From NCBI GenBank assembly GCA_027604505.1, contig JADIIX010000110.1:1-64000 (forward strand): a DNA stretch of 64,000 nt. Direction: 5' to 3'. Positions 1 through 11,629 of this stretch are shown piece by piece (position 1 is the stretch's first letter; each line of letters starts with the position of its first letter). Source of the DNA: Gonapodya sp. JEL0774 (Eukaryota > Monoblepharomycota > Monoblepharidomycetes > Monoblepharidales > Gonapodyaceae). The notes beneath the pieces were generated by a model. The model was not told where the DNA came from and did no database searches. It saw only the letters and a list, made by a program, of their open reading frames with translations. A program made the translations under genes and the position numbers.

Positions 1-487
1 TCCCGGGGCGGGCCGGGGGGGGGGGGGGGGGGGGCGGGGCCGGGAGGGGAGACAGGTATGGGAGACAGGGAGGGGAGGGTGACAGAAAAGGGACGTACCA
101 GGGGATGCGACTCCATTGGCGGAGTCTGCTGAGTCTGTGTGCGGGGGTGTGGGGCAAGGTGGGTTGGGACAGGGTGCAGGGTGCAGGGTGGAGTGAGGGA
201 CTGATCGACCACAGCTGTGTCCCCACTCCTCACCCCACACTCACTCGCTCACACCCACACTCCTCGCAGACAGTCTGCCCGCTCGCGTTCTGCCCTCCTT
301 CATCCCTTCCTCCCTTCCTCCCTCCCGCCTTCCCACACCCCCTGTCGGCCCCTCGCAACATCAAGGTCTGTCCATCCCCCTGTCTCCCACTCCCTCCCCA
401 TCTCCCTGTCTCCCACTCACACGCCCCTCTCTGTCTCCCTGCCCTCCCATCTCCATCCCATCCCCATCCCCATCCCCATCCCCCCAG
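1..487. other. Left-edge low-complexity sequence upstream of the NoxR-like gene
   Basis: The stretch opens with an 18-base poly-G run and continues as CT-rich sequence typical of introns and 5' regions here. The first recognisable exon of the NoxR-like gene begins at 488 after a CAG acceptor, so a short initiating exon should lie here or off the edge. I could not identify it. Open frames through this stretch are Pro/Ser/His-rich low complexity and I do not regard them as genes. Confidence 0.6.
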
Positions 488-3400
488 GTCGAGATCCTCC
501 AATGGGTCAACGCCATCGCTCTCTTCGACCAAGGAAACTTCCAAGGCGCCCTCGAGCTCTTCTCTGTGCGTGCGACCCCTCCTTGTCTGCGCTCTCCGCT
601 CCCTCCCTCTCTCACTCCCATCTCTCCCCCTTAACACCACCTTGCACCACGTAACACCTCCCTCCACTCCTCCCCTCCCGCTCCCCTCCAGACAATCGCA
701 GACAACTCCAAAATGCACTTCAACATCGCAATGACCTATCTCAACTTGGGCATGATGGACGAAGCGGTACTCTCTCTCTTGTTCCCTCCTCCCCCTCTCT
801 CTCCCCAATCCCCTCTCTCACCACCTCCCGCCCCCCCTCCCCCCCCTACCCCACTCCCTACACCCCTCCCCTCCCCTCCCACCTCCCAGATCGCCTCCTT
901 CACCACCGCCCTCCACGCAGACCCCTACCTCGCCGCGGCCTACTTCCAGCGCGGCGTCTGTTCCTACTCCATGAGAAACTTTTCAGCCGCACTGCAGGAC
1001 TTCACCGATGCCATCGCGGTACGTGTGCCGAGCCGTCGACGGCGAGCGAGATATCCCCCCATAGGTGTCCTGGGGGCCGGGGAGGTTGGGGCAGGCCCGA
1101 GGGGAGGGAGCTACAGCGAGCCCAACGCCAGCGAGATGTCCCACCTGTGTCATTGAGTGTCGTAGTTTACTTTGTGCCGTCTGTTGCTGCTATCCCGGGG
1201 GGGCCCAAAATCTCCCTTCCCGGCCCTTGTTTTGTGTCCTCGGTTTGCCCTCACATCGGCCCCCCCCCCCCCCCCCCCCCGCCGCCTTCTTTCCCCCCTA
1301 CCCCTACCCCCTATTAGTCCCTCCGCGGCAACATGGTCATCGACTACCACCAACTCGGCCTCCCCCACCGCCTCTACTCGTGCGAAGCCCTGTACAACCA
1401 CGCCCTGACCCACCTGGCCCTGGGTCTCGACGTGGCCACGGGGACACAGGAACTCGTGCAAGCCTGCAAACTGAAACCCGTGCTCGACCGGCCCGCCGAG
1501 TACTACGCCAACATCGATCGGGCCATTCGGCTCGGTGGGCAGGCCCCCTTGCAGTTGGATCTCTACATGGTGCCTCTGGGGTGTATCTACAGGCCCGCAG
1601 AGCAGAAGGTCAAGGTGGCAAGTCAGATGGGCGGGGGCGGGGCGTTGGGGGTGGGGGTAGGGGGATTGCAGCAGCAGCAGCGGCAGCAGGTGCCGAGTAT
1701 GGCGAGGCAAGGGGGCGGCGCGGGGCAGATGGGGCAGATGGGGGGAGCAGGTGGGATGGGACAGATGGGGGGAGCAGGCGGGATGGGACAGATGGGACAG
1801 ATGGGATCGATGGGACACATGGGGAACATGGGACAGATGGGGCAGATGGGCGCGCAGATGGGCAACCAGATGGGACAGATGGGCGGGCAGATGGGGACCA
1901 TGGGTAACATGGGTAACATGGGACACATGGGCAGCACGGGACAGATGGGCGGCGTGGGTCAGATGAACCAACAAGCCTACTTCCAACAACAACAACAACA
2001 GCAACAACAATACCAACAGGTACGTTTCCCCTCCCTCCACTCCACTCCAACTCCACACTCACCCGCACTCACCACCGGCCCGCCCCCCTCCCAAGTCCCT
2101 CCCCGCCCCCCCTACACCCCCCTCAGCCCCCTCGTCCACATCTTCCACCATGCGCCGCGCCCCGCCACCACCCGCCGCACCCGCACCGCCCACCGCGCCC
2201 CGGCCGCCCGCGCAGCAGGGACCGGCACAACGCGCGACCGCACCACCACCCCCACCGCCGCCTGGGCCCGCGGTCAGGAGGGGGATGGAGCAGGAGGAGG
2301 AGGCGGGAGAAGGAGAAGGAGAGGGAGAGGAGGAGGAGGAGGAGGAGCAGGACAGGACGAGGCCGGCGAACCCGTTTGCAGGGGGGCTGGCGAGGTTGAA
2401 GAAGGCAGGGGCAGGGGCAGACACGGGGACGGGTGCGGGCGGGTCACAAGTGCAGGCGGGGAGGGCGGCCGGTGCGGGGGCCGGTGTGGGTGCAGGTGCC
2501 GGGGCAAAAAAAGCGGGCGGAGTCGGGGCGCCGCCACCCCCACCCCCACCGCCGCCTCCTGGAGGTGCGGGTGCGAGGGGGGGTGGCAAGGCGAGACCCA
2601 CAGCGCCACCGCCTGCGCGGAGACACGAGGACGAGGACGAAGTTGAGGAGGACGGCGACGGGGACGAAGACGTGGTAGTGGTTGTGGTGCCCCCGCCGCC
2701 GCCGCCGGGGGTGGCCAAGGCTGGGAAGGCGAAACCAGGCGGTGGTGGTGGTGTGCCGCCTCCACCGCCACCGCCGCCGCCACCGCCGCACGTCGGGGGG
2801 AAGAAGGCACCGGCGGCGGGGAGGAAGCAGCAGCAGGATGAGGAGGAGGACGAGGACGGGCCAACGGCGCCGCCGCCGCCACCACAGATGGGGAGACCTG
2901 TGGTGGGGAAGAGCGGGGGCTTGGGAACCGTCAAGGGGCCGCCGCCGCCGCCGACGGCGAAGAGGCCGCCCAGGCCAGCCAGAGAGGAGGAGGAGGACGA
3001 CGAGGAGGAGGATGAGCCGGCGCCACCGCCACCGCCTCGGCCGACGCAGCCTGTGGCTAAACCGGGATCTGCAAAGGCCGGGACGGGGACGGTCAAGGCC
3101 GGTGCGAGTATGGTGAAGAAGCCGCCGGCACCGCGTCGAGATCAGGATCAGGACGACGACCAGGACGACGACGCGGGGTTTGCGCCCCCGCCTCCGCCGC
3201 CTCCTCCTGTGGGAGGTGGGGGCGCCAAGGCGGGCCCGAAGACGGCCGTCAAGAAATCGCCACCACCACCTCCCGAGGACGACGACGACGACGACGAACC
3301 CGCGCCACCACCACCGCGGCCGCCCGTGCTCAAGGCTGCGGCCGGAGCGGGCAAGACTGGGACAGGGACTGTCAAGGCCGGCGGCACCACCGTGAAGAAA

Positions 3401-5042
3401 CCGCCTCCTCCGCCTCCGGCAGACGAGGAGGATGAAGTGCGCCCCACACCGGCCGGTCGGGCTGGTGGAATCCCGCCGCCGCCTCCGCCACCACCCCCGC
3501 CCGGAGGAATGGGAACGGGAGCGTCCAAGGCCGCACCCAAGGCCGCCGCCGCCGCCACGGTGGCAAAGCCACCTATGAAGAAACCGGTCGCTCGGAACGA
3601 CGACGAAGAGGACGACGACGTGCCTGCACCTCCACCTCCGCCGGCCAAATCCTCCGCCGGGGCCGGGAAACCTGGCGCCGTCTCCAAGGCGCCGCCACCA
3701 CCGGTCAAGAAACCCACGCGGCAAGACGAGGACGACGATGTGCCGTCGGGAGGTGGAGGGGGAATCGCGGCGATGGTGGCGGCGCGGGCGGCCAAGAGGA
3801 ACGCGGCGCAGGCTCCGCCGCAGGATGAGGACGAGGATTCTGCTCCGGCGCCGCCGCCTCCCAAGGCGGTCGCGGGCGCGGGAAAGGCACCGGGGAAGAT
3901 TGGTGGTGGGATTCCGCCGCCACCTCCGCCACCGCCAGGTGCGGGGAGGGCGAAACCCTCTGTGGCGTCTGCGTCTGCGGACGACGAAGAGTCTCCACGG
4001 CCGGTGCTGGGCAAGGGCAAGCTGGGTGCATCTGTGTCCAAGCTTTCGAAACCCAATGTAAATCGCGACGAAGATGAAGACGCTCCACCTCCGCCGCCGC
4101 CGGTGAAGAAGGCGACGTCACCAGCGACCAAGGCGAGGCCGCCACCGAGAGTAGAGGAGCCGTCTGATGACGAGGACGCGGCACCTCCACCGCCTCCAAT
4201 GCCCAAGCCAGCCGTTTCCAAGGTGGTTCCCAAGGCTCCACAACCGCCAGCACCGCCTGTCATGGCAAAGAAGCAGCCCTCGAAACCAGCCTACCAGGAG
4301 CCAGAAGAGGAAGAGGAGGATGAAGCGCCTGCACCCCCGCCACCTCCCAAGGCCAAGGCCGGAACCGCGAGCAAGTCGCCTGCGGGCACAATGAAAGCTC
4401 CCACTGCACCTCCCCCGCCGCCAGCCATGCAACGGAACGCACGCGCGCCTCCTCGAATGCAGGAAAAAGAAGAGGCAGAGGAGGAGGAGGAGGAACCGCA
4501 GCCCAAGCCTCTCAAGAAGGCGGCGAAAGGGCAGGTACCGACACTCAAGGGGAGCGTGGGCAACCTAAATTCGGAAACGGAGGGGAGTACGCAGAGCGTG
4601 GCGAATGATGGGGAGAAGGTGAGGATTGTAATTTTTCTTTTAGGTGCAAGTTGGTGCGGGCATCGTGAGCTGATAATGTGAATGGCTGAACGTCGTTTGT
4701 GTTGACGGCGATCTCACAGATGAAGATCAAGGTAAGTCTTGGTGTCTCGAAGTGCATTGACTTCCGTGATACGCTATCCTAATTGACTCCCTCTCACATT
4801 TCCTTGCCGATTTCGAACAGTGCCATTTCTCCGACACCCGGATCGTCACATGCGACATGCCACTTGTATTCGACGACGTTCAGAAAAAGATCCAAAAGAA
4901 ATTCGCGAGCCCTCGACCATTGCGGCTCAAGTACAAGGATGAGGACGATGAGTTGGTGTTGATCATGGACCAAGATGACCTCGACGGGTTCTGCGAGAAG
5001 ATGAGCGGGGAGACCAAAGTGGATCTGTGGTGTTTTGTTTAA
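488..5042 (+). CDS. noxR: NoxR/p67phox-like NADPH oxidase regulator (TPRs, giant Pro/acidic linker, PB1); 5' partial
   Basis: Predicted cytosolic activator of NADPH oxidase, acting with Rac and a Cdc24/Bem1-type PB1 partner. Exons by GT-AG and frame: 488-565, 692-766, 890-1018, 1318-2019, 2096-4618, 4720-4731, 4821-5042, about 1246 residues without the missing first exon. Residues 1-190 are p67phox-type TPRs, including RFN-like KMHFNIAMTYLNLG, AAYFQRGVCSY and the LRGNxxIDYxxLGL segment. Next comes a Met-Gly-Gln repeat, then roughly 840 residues alternating acidic runs, polyproline and Lys/Ala-rich spacers. The C-terminal 78 residues form a PB1 domain with basic cluster KKIQKKF and acidic OPCA-like DEDDELVLIMDQDDLDGF. 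The PB1 begins with a 12-nt microexon (MKIK). Usual fungal NoxR is near 500 residues, so the linker is the oddity. The acceptor at 2095 is chosen because it keeps frame. Confidence 0.85.
1700..1970 (+). repeat. Coding Met-Gly-Gln repeat in NoxR-like gene
   Basis: Degenerate 9- and 18-nt units around atgggacag encode runs of MGQMG with MGGAG and MGNMG variants. This low-complexity spacer lies between the TPR block and the polyproline linker and is followed by a polyglutamine patch around 1980-2010. Confidence 0.8.
2270..4510 (+). repeat. Reiterated acidic / polyproline modules in NoxR-like gene
   Basis: About a dozen imperfect modules repeat the order acidic run (DDEDDD-like), short gap, polyproline run of 5-12 residues, then a Lys/Gly/Ala spacer, often ending VKKP. 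The DNA is correspondingly rich in gacgacgac, ccgccgccg and aaggcc words. Polyproline of this density resembles formin FH1 segments and could bind SH3 or profilin; that binding is inference. The long open frames on the opposite strand here are shadows of this composition. Confidence 0.8.
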
Positions 5043-5195
5043 ATATCGCTACAAGTTATGTAATGAAATAAAATGAGAGATTAAATACATTGATTTGCGC
5101 CTTAGTAAATACCAATAACCTCGTGCAGTGCGGTCGTGGAGACTGAACAGAGCGGAAAGGGGGGAAAGGAATCGGGCGATCCACGATCCCGACAC

Positions 5196-6786
5196 ATGAA
5201 AACGGCACTTCACCGACTGCGCGCCCTCGTTCCGCATCTTTCCCATCGTAATTCATTTCGTTCTTCGCACTCGGAAGCTCCCGTGTGGCCATCGCCCCTT
5301 TCTATGAACCAATTGTCGAGCTCACCACCAAAAGATCCTCGGAGTGTCGCTTGCTTGATCATAGGTGAGTGGGTTGTTGGAACCGCAGCTCACCATGTAC
5401 AGATAATCGTGTCGTGAGACCCGATGCAGTGTTCCGTGTGTATTGAGTGTTTCCCTTGTGCCGTGATTGACTTCAATTTCAACATTCTCTTTGAAGGGGA
5501 TGAGGTCCTCGGAGGCAAGACTCAGGATTCCAATAGTCACTATGTTGCTGTTAAATGTTTTGCGAACGGATTGAACCTCCGTCGGTAGGCATCAGCTCAA
5601 GTCGTCTCCGGAACCTGATTAAAAACGAAATGTTTTTACACTCTACAGTATCGAAACTGTTGCAGACGAATTCGATGATATTATAGAGCGTGTACGGTAT
5701 CTCTCAGAGAGGTACGCACACGTTATAACGTCAGGTGGAATCGGCCCAACGCACGATGATCTTACAGTAAGTCCTCTATAGTTGAGCAAAACTGCTGGTT
5801 GCATCGCTCCCCTAACATCTCTGCTCGGGTTTGTCGCTGCCGGAAATCCATAGTGTTTGTAGCCTCCCGATGTTGTGTCGTATCGACGGATGACATTGTT
5901 GACTAACTGCCCACTCTCGAATTCAAGACGAAGCCATCTCCCGCGCTTTCGATCAACCTCTCGCCTATCATCAACCAACAATTGAAAGAATGACCACCTG
6001 GAACGCGGAGAGGATCAGAGTTGCGAAAGAACAGCACGAAGCAGCGGTCGCCAAGGCGAAAGCTGAAGGACTGGAGCCTCCCAATCCTCCCGAACTCAGG
6101 TCGCTGGAAATGAATGAAAGTAGAAAGAGGATGGCACTGTTACCGACTGGGGACAAGAGCCAGGTTCGTTCTCTGTATCGATCTCTTGTGTTCGCCCTTC
6201 ATGTGGACGATCCATGTTTCCCTGCTCCAGGCTTTATATCCCGCACCGTCCTTATGGGTGCCTGTAGTTGTCGTAAATGGAAACGTTGCAATCTTGCCAG
6301 GGGTTCCTCGTCTGTTCCGAGAACTTTTAGATCGCTAGTGAGTCCAAGATTTCCTGCTTCTCCCCGTTTGACCGGCCTCCGATTTTTACATACATTGCGG
6401 TAATGAAACTTTCATCCTGGTTACACTCCATCAGCATTGAAAACCACATCGTCCCTGGCCTCCCCAAAGATGACGTGGACGCCCGTCCATGGATTCGCAA
6501 GCTCGTTGGAACCTCGAAGTTTGAGGGAGATATCGCCGATACACTCACTGAGATTCAGGAAGCAGTGAAGGAACTCGGGATCAAAATCGGGAGTTATCCA
6601 AAATCGCCCCCAGCGGCTGGTGCAGTTACGAATGTCTCCAGCACTCTGCAAAATTCCTCGTGGAAACTAAAAGTAGTCGTGTCGTTGGTGGGAAAAGAAG
6701 AGGAAGAGCTTCAAAAGTGGGCCGACGTAGCGCAGCGGAGGTTGGATGGCTGGTTTTTGACCGAGGAAGAAGCGAAGGGAGAATAG
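5196..6786 (+). CDS. MoaB/CinA-type molybdopterin-binding domain protein (FAD-synthase N-domain family)
   Basis: Member of the MoCF-biosynthesis fold found in MoaB/Mog, CinA and the N-terminal half of FLAD1-like proteins; the exact fungal substrate is unsettled. Exons: 5196-5364, 5497-5584, 5649-5766, about 5928-6163, 6231-6337, 6435-6786. Visible motifs are IIGDEVLGGKTQDSN at the N-terminal strand, the family signature TSGGIGPTHDDLT, and NGNVAILPGVPRLFRELL, as in CinA. The start at 5196 gives a basic, Ser/Arg-rich leader (MKTALHRLRALV) that could be a mitochondrial presequence. The junction near 5766/5928 is unresolved: the plain GTAAGT donor does not keep frame, whereas a GTCCTC donor four bases downstream does. 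The C-terminal half after PKSPPAAG is weakly conserved. Confidence 0.78.
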
Positions 6787-7056
6787 AACTATTGTATCAG
6801 CGTCCAACCTTCACTTTCAAGAGCTTGTTGATATGTAGGCTAATTGCAAAATTGAGGTTGAAGGCGTGTGCAATTGCTTTCCGTCCTTTCCAGAATACTT
6901 TTGTTTATTTCTATCGAGTTCTAAGTTCGGTGACGCCATTCTCTTCTCACGTCACTATCTCCCAGCTTAAAAGCCGCTAAAAGCCTCTTCTCCACCTTCA
7001 CACTTTCCTGAAATCATTTCGCTCCCTTTCTCACTTCATCTTCAACTTGACGCTCA

Positions 7057-8834
7057 ATGCTACTTCTAGCAACGATCCTCTTCCTAAGTGTGCACCTCCT
7101 TCCCTTCACCTTCGGCCAGGTGCAGTCGCCCTTTGTCAGAGGGGGCATGTCATGCCTTTACTTGCCCCAGCAAAATGAGATTCTGATAGCGGGGGGCTAT
7201 CCTTTGAACATCAATGGAACTCCATCAACGGTATGTCGGGGGGTGTCGGTGTGCGGGGCGGTAGCGTGGGGACAGAAACACTACTGACGTCATATCTTCC
7301 ATAGGAGAACTCCACATTTTGGTTGTACAAGCTCTCGAACAACTCTTTCACTCGTAGGGACGTTTCTGGAGCTCCACAAGATCTGTCTACCAGTTTGTAC
7401 CACTCGTCTGCCTCAGTCACTGGCGACGCCGTTTACTTCTTCTACGATACGGCCAAAAACTTCGCACTTTTAAACACAACGACGTGGAGTTGGCAAACTT
7501 TGAATGGTAACACGGTTGATCTGACAAATGAGACTTCTCAACGGACAGGTGATGCTGCGACGGAGAAACCCGACGTACTCAGTGAGCACCGACTTACGCT
7601 TCGATAAACATTCCACAATAGATCTTTCCTCTGCTTTTGGGCTTAGTGGAACCCCGAATTCAGACATCCTCTACTTCGCCGGTGGAGTGATGAACCCTCC
7701 CAATTCGTTTTCACAACAAGTGTCCGAATCTTTTTCTTACAACACACGGACCAACACATTCAGATCACTTGTGGTAAGAGGAATCTAGTAAAGCTACATA
7801 GCATCGTTTATGTAACATCCCTCTTCGATCAAAAGGTTCCTGGTGCAAGCGGGCAGCCAAACACTCGCGCCCCACAAGGTCGGTTTGTCTTTCCTTTGTT
7901 AACTAACATTACTTCTGCAAAGTGTGCTCCTGTTGAATTCGCAGGCCCCACTAGAGGCGTGGTTCTCGGCGATTATTTTATAATAATCTCTCCCAGTGTG
8001 AACGCTCAGGTAAGAGGAAGAAACTCCGCGATGTTTTTTGAACGTTTGTTGAAGAACTGATCTGGGTTTTGAAGCGGACTGAACTGTGGGGTGCGAACTT
8101 GCGATCAGCATCTGAAAACGGAACCGTGCAATGGAAGATGTTGAATATCACTGGTGGAGAGGTACTCTTGAGAACGGGGAGGGTACATCAGCTGGTGACA
8201 TCGAATGGCAGCGTGGCGTTCTTTTACGGAGGGGAGGATGCGGCGCAAGATTCATCAGGTGCAATCACGATATATTCTGATCTTTGGGTACTGGATACGA
8301 ACGGTCAACCCGGTGATACTTCTGCGTGGTAAGTGAGATCGTGTTTTCATTCCGTTTGCTTCATCCTAATTAAATATTTCTCGGATTCGAAGGCGATGGA
8401 CGACCACTAACCCGGTAGTGCCCTACGCATTGCCTGATACAACAAGGCCAAACGAGCGCAGTGATGGGTGCTTTGTTTACTTACCTGGCTCCGGGAAGAT
8501 TTGGATGTGGGGTGGAAAGGTGAGTCTAGACTCACGTGCAAACCCGCACGGGAGTTACCACACTCTTTCATACACTCTTGTCTCCAGATTATCGGCAGTG
8601 TATCGACGACCCAGATGGGGTTTGAAGGGGATCCATCGGTGTATCTTCTGGACACAACGTACCCGGGCGGTAGGTTTTGAAGCCACGATACGTCCGTTCC
8701 CCCAACCTCATATGTATCTTTTTTGAAGGTCAATGGATCGATCGCTACACTCCAACACCAGGTTACAACGCCGCACGCAGCCGTCGTGACAGGGTTCTCT
8801 GGCCTTCTTTTACATTCCTCCATGCAAATACCTA
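7057..8834 (+). CDS. Secreted Kelch-repeat protein
   Basis: N-terminal signal peptide (MLLLATILFLSVHLLPFTFG) followed by Kelch-like blades with double-glycine strands: ILIAGGYPLN, ILYFAGGVM, AFFYGGED, IWMWGGK. Each is spaced by predicted Trp/Tyr strand residues such as WKMLNITGG and LWVLDTNG. Many NxS/T sites fit secretion. Exons include 7057-7230, 7305-7548, about 7583-7773, 7836-7880, 8069-8331, 8393-8520 and further short ones ending at a stop at 8834. The frame change around 7549-7582 would need a 34-nt intron, which is short, so a sequencing error is possible. The last exon reads GQWIDRYTPTPGYN before the stop; a membrane tail may have been missed. The binding partner is unknown. Confidence 0.65.
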
Positions 8835-9274
8835 GACAATATGTAGAGGCAATAAACGGGCTTTGTAGAGGAAAGGTCCCGTGAATCGATGTGGTCCCCT
8901 CTTTCTGGCGCACGGAGTTGACCTTCTGAGCTACCCATCCAGTTGATCCGATGATAAAACCCCCCTTCCCCCTTTTAAGTTTGTTGCGGGATTAATTGAA
9001 TGCGCTGGAAGGCTTGTCGCTACCTCTCATCTGGGATTTGCGATCAGGCATCCTCCCCTGGTGTGGCACAGCGGCGTGGGAGGCACTCCTCATCTTCAAG
9101 CACCAACATTTCACAAGTTATGCCTGCAACCCAGAACGGAGTACGCAAGAGATCCACTGTCGGTAACAACAAGCGAGGCGCCGGAAATGTGACTGATGAC
9201 GTGGTCCAGCGTCGCGCCAGCACTACTGTTCCGAGAACCTCTGGGGGTTGGTACATCACAGGTAATTGTGTCTC
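8835..9274 (+). other. Gap between Kelch and GPI-type genes with a Ser/Arg-rich open frame
   Basis: A frame at 9000-9278 encodes a basic, Ser-rich peptide (for example RGRHSSSSSTN, VRKRSTVGNNKRGAG). It could be the cytoplasmic tail of the Kelch protein reached by unseen splicing, or chance. I see no clear splice link. Confidence 0.3.
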
Positions 9275-10823
9275 ATGATGAATCGCCATCAGAAGTGTAC
9301 CACTCAATCTTCTTTCAAAGCAACCATCTTCGTCGTGGTGGCGTTGGGAGCGATCTTCTTGGTGTTTGGCCGAGGCGAATACAATGGGCGCCACGGAGCT
9401 CATCGAATTCAAAAGCGGGCGGTGATCCCCATGATGCATCGGCGTGCTGTCGATGGTCCTGTTCCGCCGTTGGAGAGTCGCCAACTTTTCTCGACAGCGT
9501 GGAAAGCCCAAGACTTCCCGGTCTTGACTATTTCAGAGCCACAAAACGCGGCCCTTCTCCTAAACAGTACATCGCTGGCTGTTAGGTTTACGCTCGCAGA
9601 TAAGTCGTACGGTGTCTGGTCGAATGATCTGAAATGTGGGTTGGACCGTGTTTTGGTTTGAAATATAACGGAGGAACGCAGATAACTTGTGCCACGGCTC
9701 ACCACTCCAAAGGTGACGCTACTCTGTACCGAAATCTCTGGGTTACTGCCGGAACCACACCATCCCAAGGATGGGATGATGCATACGCTCTCGTGACGGG
9801 GCTCGTGGCGGACCTGAGTTCTCCCACTTCGGAGATCTCATTCGCCTACAGTGGAACATCACTTACATTGGACCGTCGCAGCATTTACACGGTACGTGTA
9901 AGCTGCACTTCACCAACATTACCGTATCCGGGGTAAGTTGAAATCGTTGTCTGCGAACAATCCAACGGAGTGGTGCTTGATATGGCTCTTTCGGCAGCAA
10001 CCCCACAATTTCGGGCATAAGCCGGCCTTTCGCGTTCGCATTTAATTCATCGGTACCCATGAAAGCTGGCAAAACTATTTCAGACACCGGAATTTGGGTC
10101 TCTACGGAGGCCCAGGCGTTCAAGGTCAATCAGCCCACTGGAGGAAATTACATTCTCGTGGGAGAGATTTCCCAAATATCTTTCCAAAGCCTCTCTTCAC
10201 TTGCCTCTGTTCCAACCGTCACTGATGTCAAATATTGCGCAATCACCGTGTACCGAGACCTCTCCGACATCAGCACAAACGGCACAGTGCTCCCTGCATG
10301 GTCACTCTCGGCATCCCTCTTTTCTGGTATCACACCGTGGCAGACTTCTGCATCCGTTCCTCTGTACGCAACTGTGCCCCTCAAGTTCGAGTCCGCGCAG
10401 TACGACCGCTTCTCCATGTACCAACTTAAAATCGCGTGCAGAAACTCGTCCAACTCCGAGGGAGGCACAGTTTACGTGGGATTATCGGAGCCATTCAAGC
10501 TCTACGATCCAGTTGGATACGGGCCGTGGAATTGGGCCGACTACTTGAATCCCCCAAAGACTTCGACCCCAGCCGCGGCTGCTTCCCCGTCCTCACCACC
10601 TGCCACAGGCCCTGTCGCCGGTGCAGCATCTGTGACTCAGAAGTCGTCCTCAACGGCGATAACCGGCCAGCCTCCGTCTTCAGGAGCAGTATCCTCTCCT
10701 GCATCTACCACGGAAGATGTTTCGACAGGGAGCAACGTGAAAGCTTCTTCAGGGCGCAAAGCAACACAAACGGGCTACTTTGCCCTGGCTTTGACCATTC
10801 TTGTTCTTGGGATGCTCCAGTAA
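9275..10823 (+). CDS. Cell-surface protein with C-terminal GPI-type signal
   Basis: Not assigned to a named family. The N-terminus has a signal/anchor segment (FKATIFVVVALGAIFLVF). The middle carries two Ig-like beta-rich blocks: one with WVTAGTTPSQGWDDAY, the other ending in ACRNSSNSEGGTVYVG. The C-terminus is a Ser/Thr/Pro/Ala stalk followed by ATQTGYFALALTILVLGMLQ, a hydrophobic end typical of GPI signals. An intron at 9933-9999 fits GT-AG and frame. The frame must shift between about 9630 and 9661 without a plausible intron, so this is a frameshift, an assembly error, or the true start is downstream. It follows the Kelch gene on the same strand; both encode surface products. Confidence 0.55.
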
Positions 10824-10912
10824 AGAAGTGGCGAGTCAATTCAGCATTGTCGTGTGTACAATATCCCTCGCATGCTTTGCGGAAAAGGGTTACTCTATGT
10901 ATGCAGTCTACC

Positions 10913-11527
10913 TCATCGCCCAATGTGAATCAAGTAACCTTGGGCTATTAGGTGTTCAACATCCGTTCTTAGAACATAATCCTGCTGACCTTTCTTCAGT
11001 TCGATAGTCGCACCACTCTCGGTCACAATTTCACCCAAGTCCACTAAAGCCCGTACATGAATAAAGAGATCACGCGGTGGCACGAGCGTCGCAGAAACGA
11101 GATTCGCCTGGCTCCCGCCTGATGCCTCGGAGTACTCTCGCAATAGGTCACAATACGACTCAAAGAATTCAAGTTCCTGCTGGCTCATATTACGTTTAGC
11201 GTCCGTAGATAGTGCACGGAGGCCCTGGGCCTCCCAGGCAAGGGTTTTAATGAGTTCCAAGCGGAACTTGTGATACGCGAGGAGACATCGTTTGTTCCGC
11301 CGCAAAGCACGCTGTATGATCATAAGCGCGGTAACGATGCCTCGATAAGCAGGATCTTCTGCGTGCTCATAGATGTCCGGGTGCTCTCTCTGCATAGCCA
11401 ACAGCTCCGAGTTGATGTGATTGACCTCATTGATGACGGATCTGACAAGATCAGTGTTGTAAGGAATGAGGACTTGGCTCCGTTTGCACTCTCGGATAAG
11501 TTTTGATGCCTCGTCACCGTAGACCAT
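10913..11527 (-). CDS. PSF1: GINS complex subunit PSF1
   Basis: Single uninterrupted frame of 204 residues, matching the usual size of PSF1. It begins MVYGDEASKLIRECKRSQ and continues LIPYNTDLVRSVINEV, the conserved helical A-domain. Mid-protein RRNKRCLLAYHKFRLELIK and the C-terminal B-domain (PPRDLFIHVRALVDLGEI) also fit. PSF1 is part of the GINS tetramer of the CMG replicative helicase at nuclear origins. The B-domain in PSF1 mediates Cdc45/polymerase contacts (family knowledge). It is intronless, unlike most neighbours. It converges with the surface-protein gene (89 bp between stops) and its start faces the next plus-strand gene. Confidence 0.93.
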   Translation of the reverse strand: MVYGDEASKLIRECKRSQVLIPYNTDLVRSVINEVNHINSELLAMQREHPDIYEHAEDPAYRGIVTALMIIQRALRRNKRCLLAYHKFRLELIKTLAWEAQGLRALSTDAKRNMSQQELEFFESYCDLLREYSEASGGSQANLVSATLVPPRDLFIHVRALVDLGEIVTESGATIELKKGQQDYVLRTDVEHLIAQGYLIHIGR

Positions 11528-11629
11528 GGAACGATGGGGGATAGATGCGTTGGGTTGGGTCCAACGAAGACGCAGTCAGGACGCTGGGGTTTTCACTTTC
11601 CCAGCTTGAAGGGGAAGAGAACTGAAGGT

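Noticed and set aside
2059-4563. Very long open frames on the minus strand opposite the NoxR-like linker (up to 426 codons)
   Set aside because: They are Ser/Gly/Pro or Arg-rich mirror images of gac/ccg/gcc repeats on the coding strand, with no domain of their own. The plus frame joins a TPR block to a PB1 domain through consistent splice sites.
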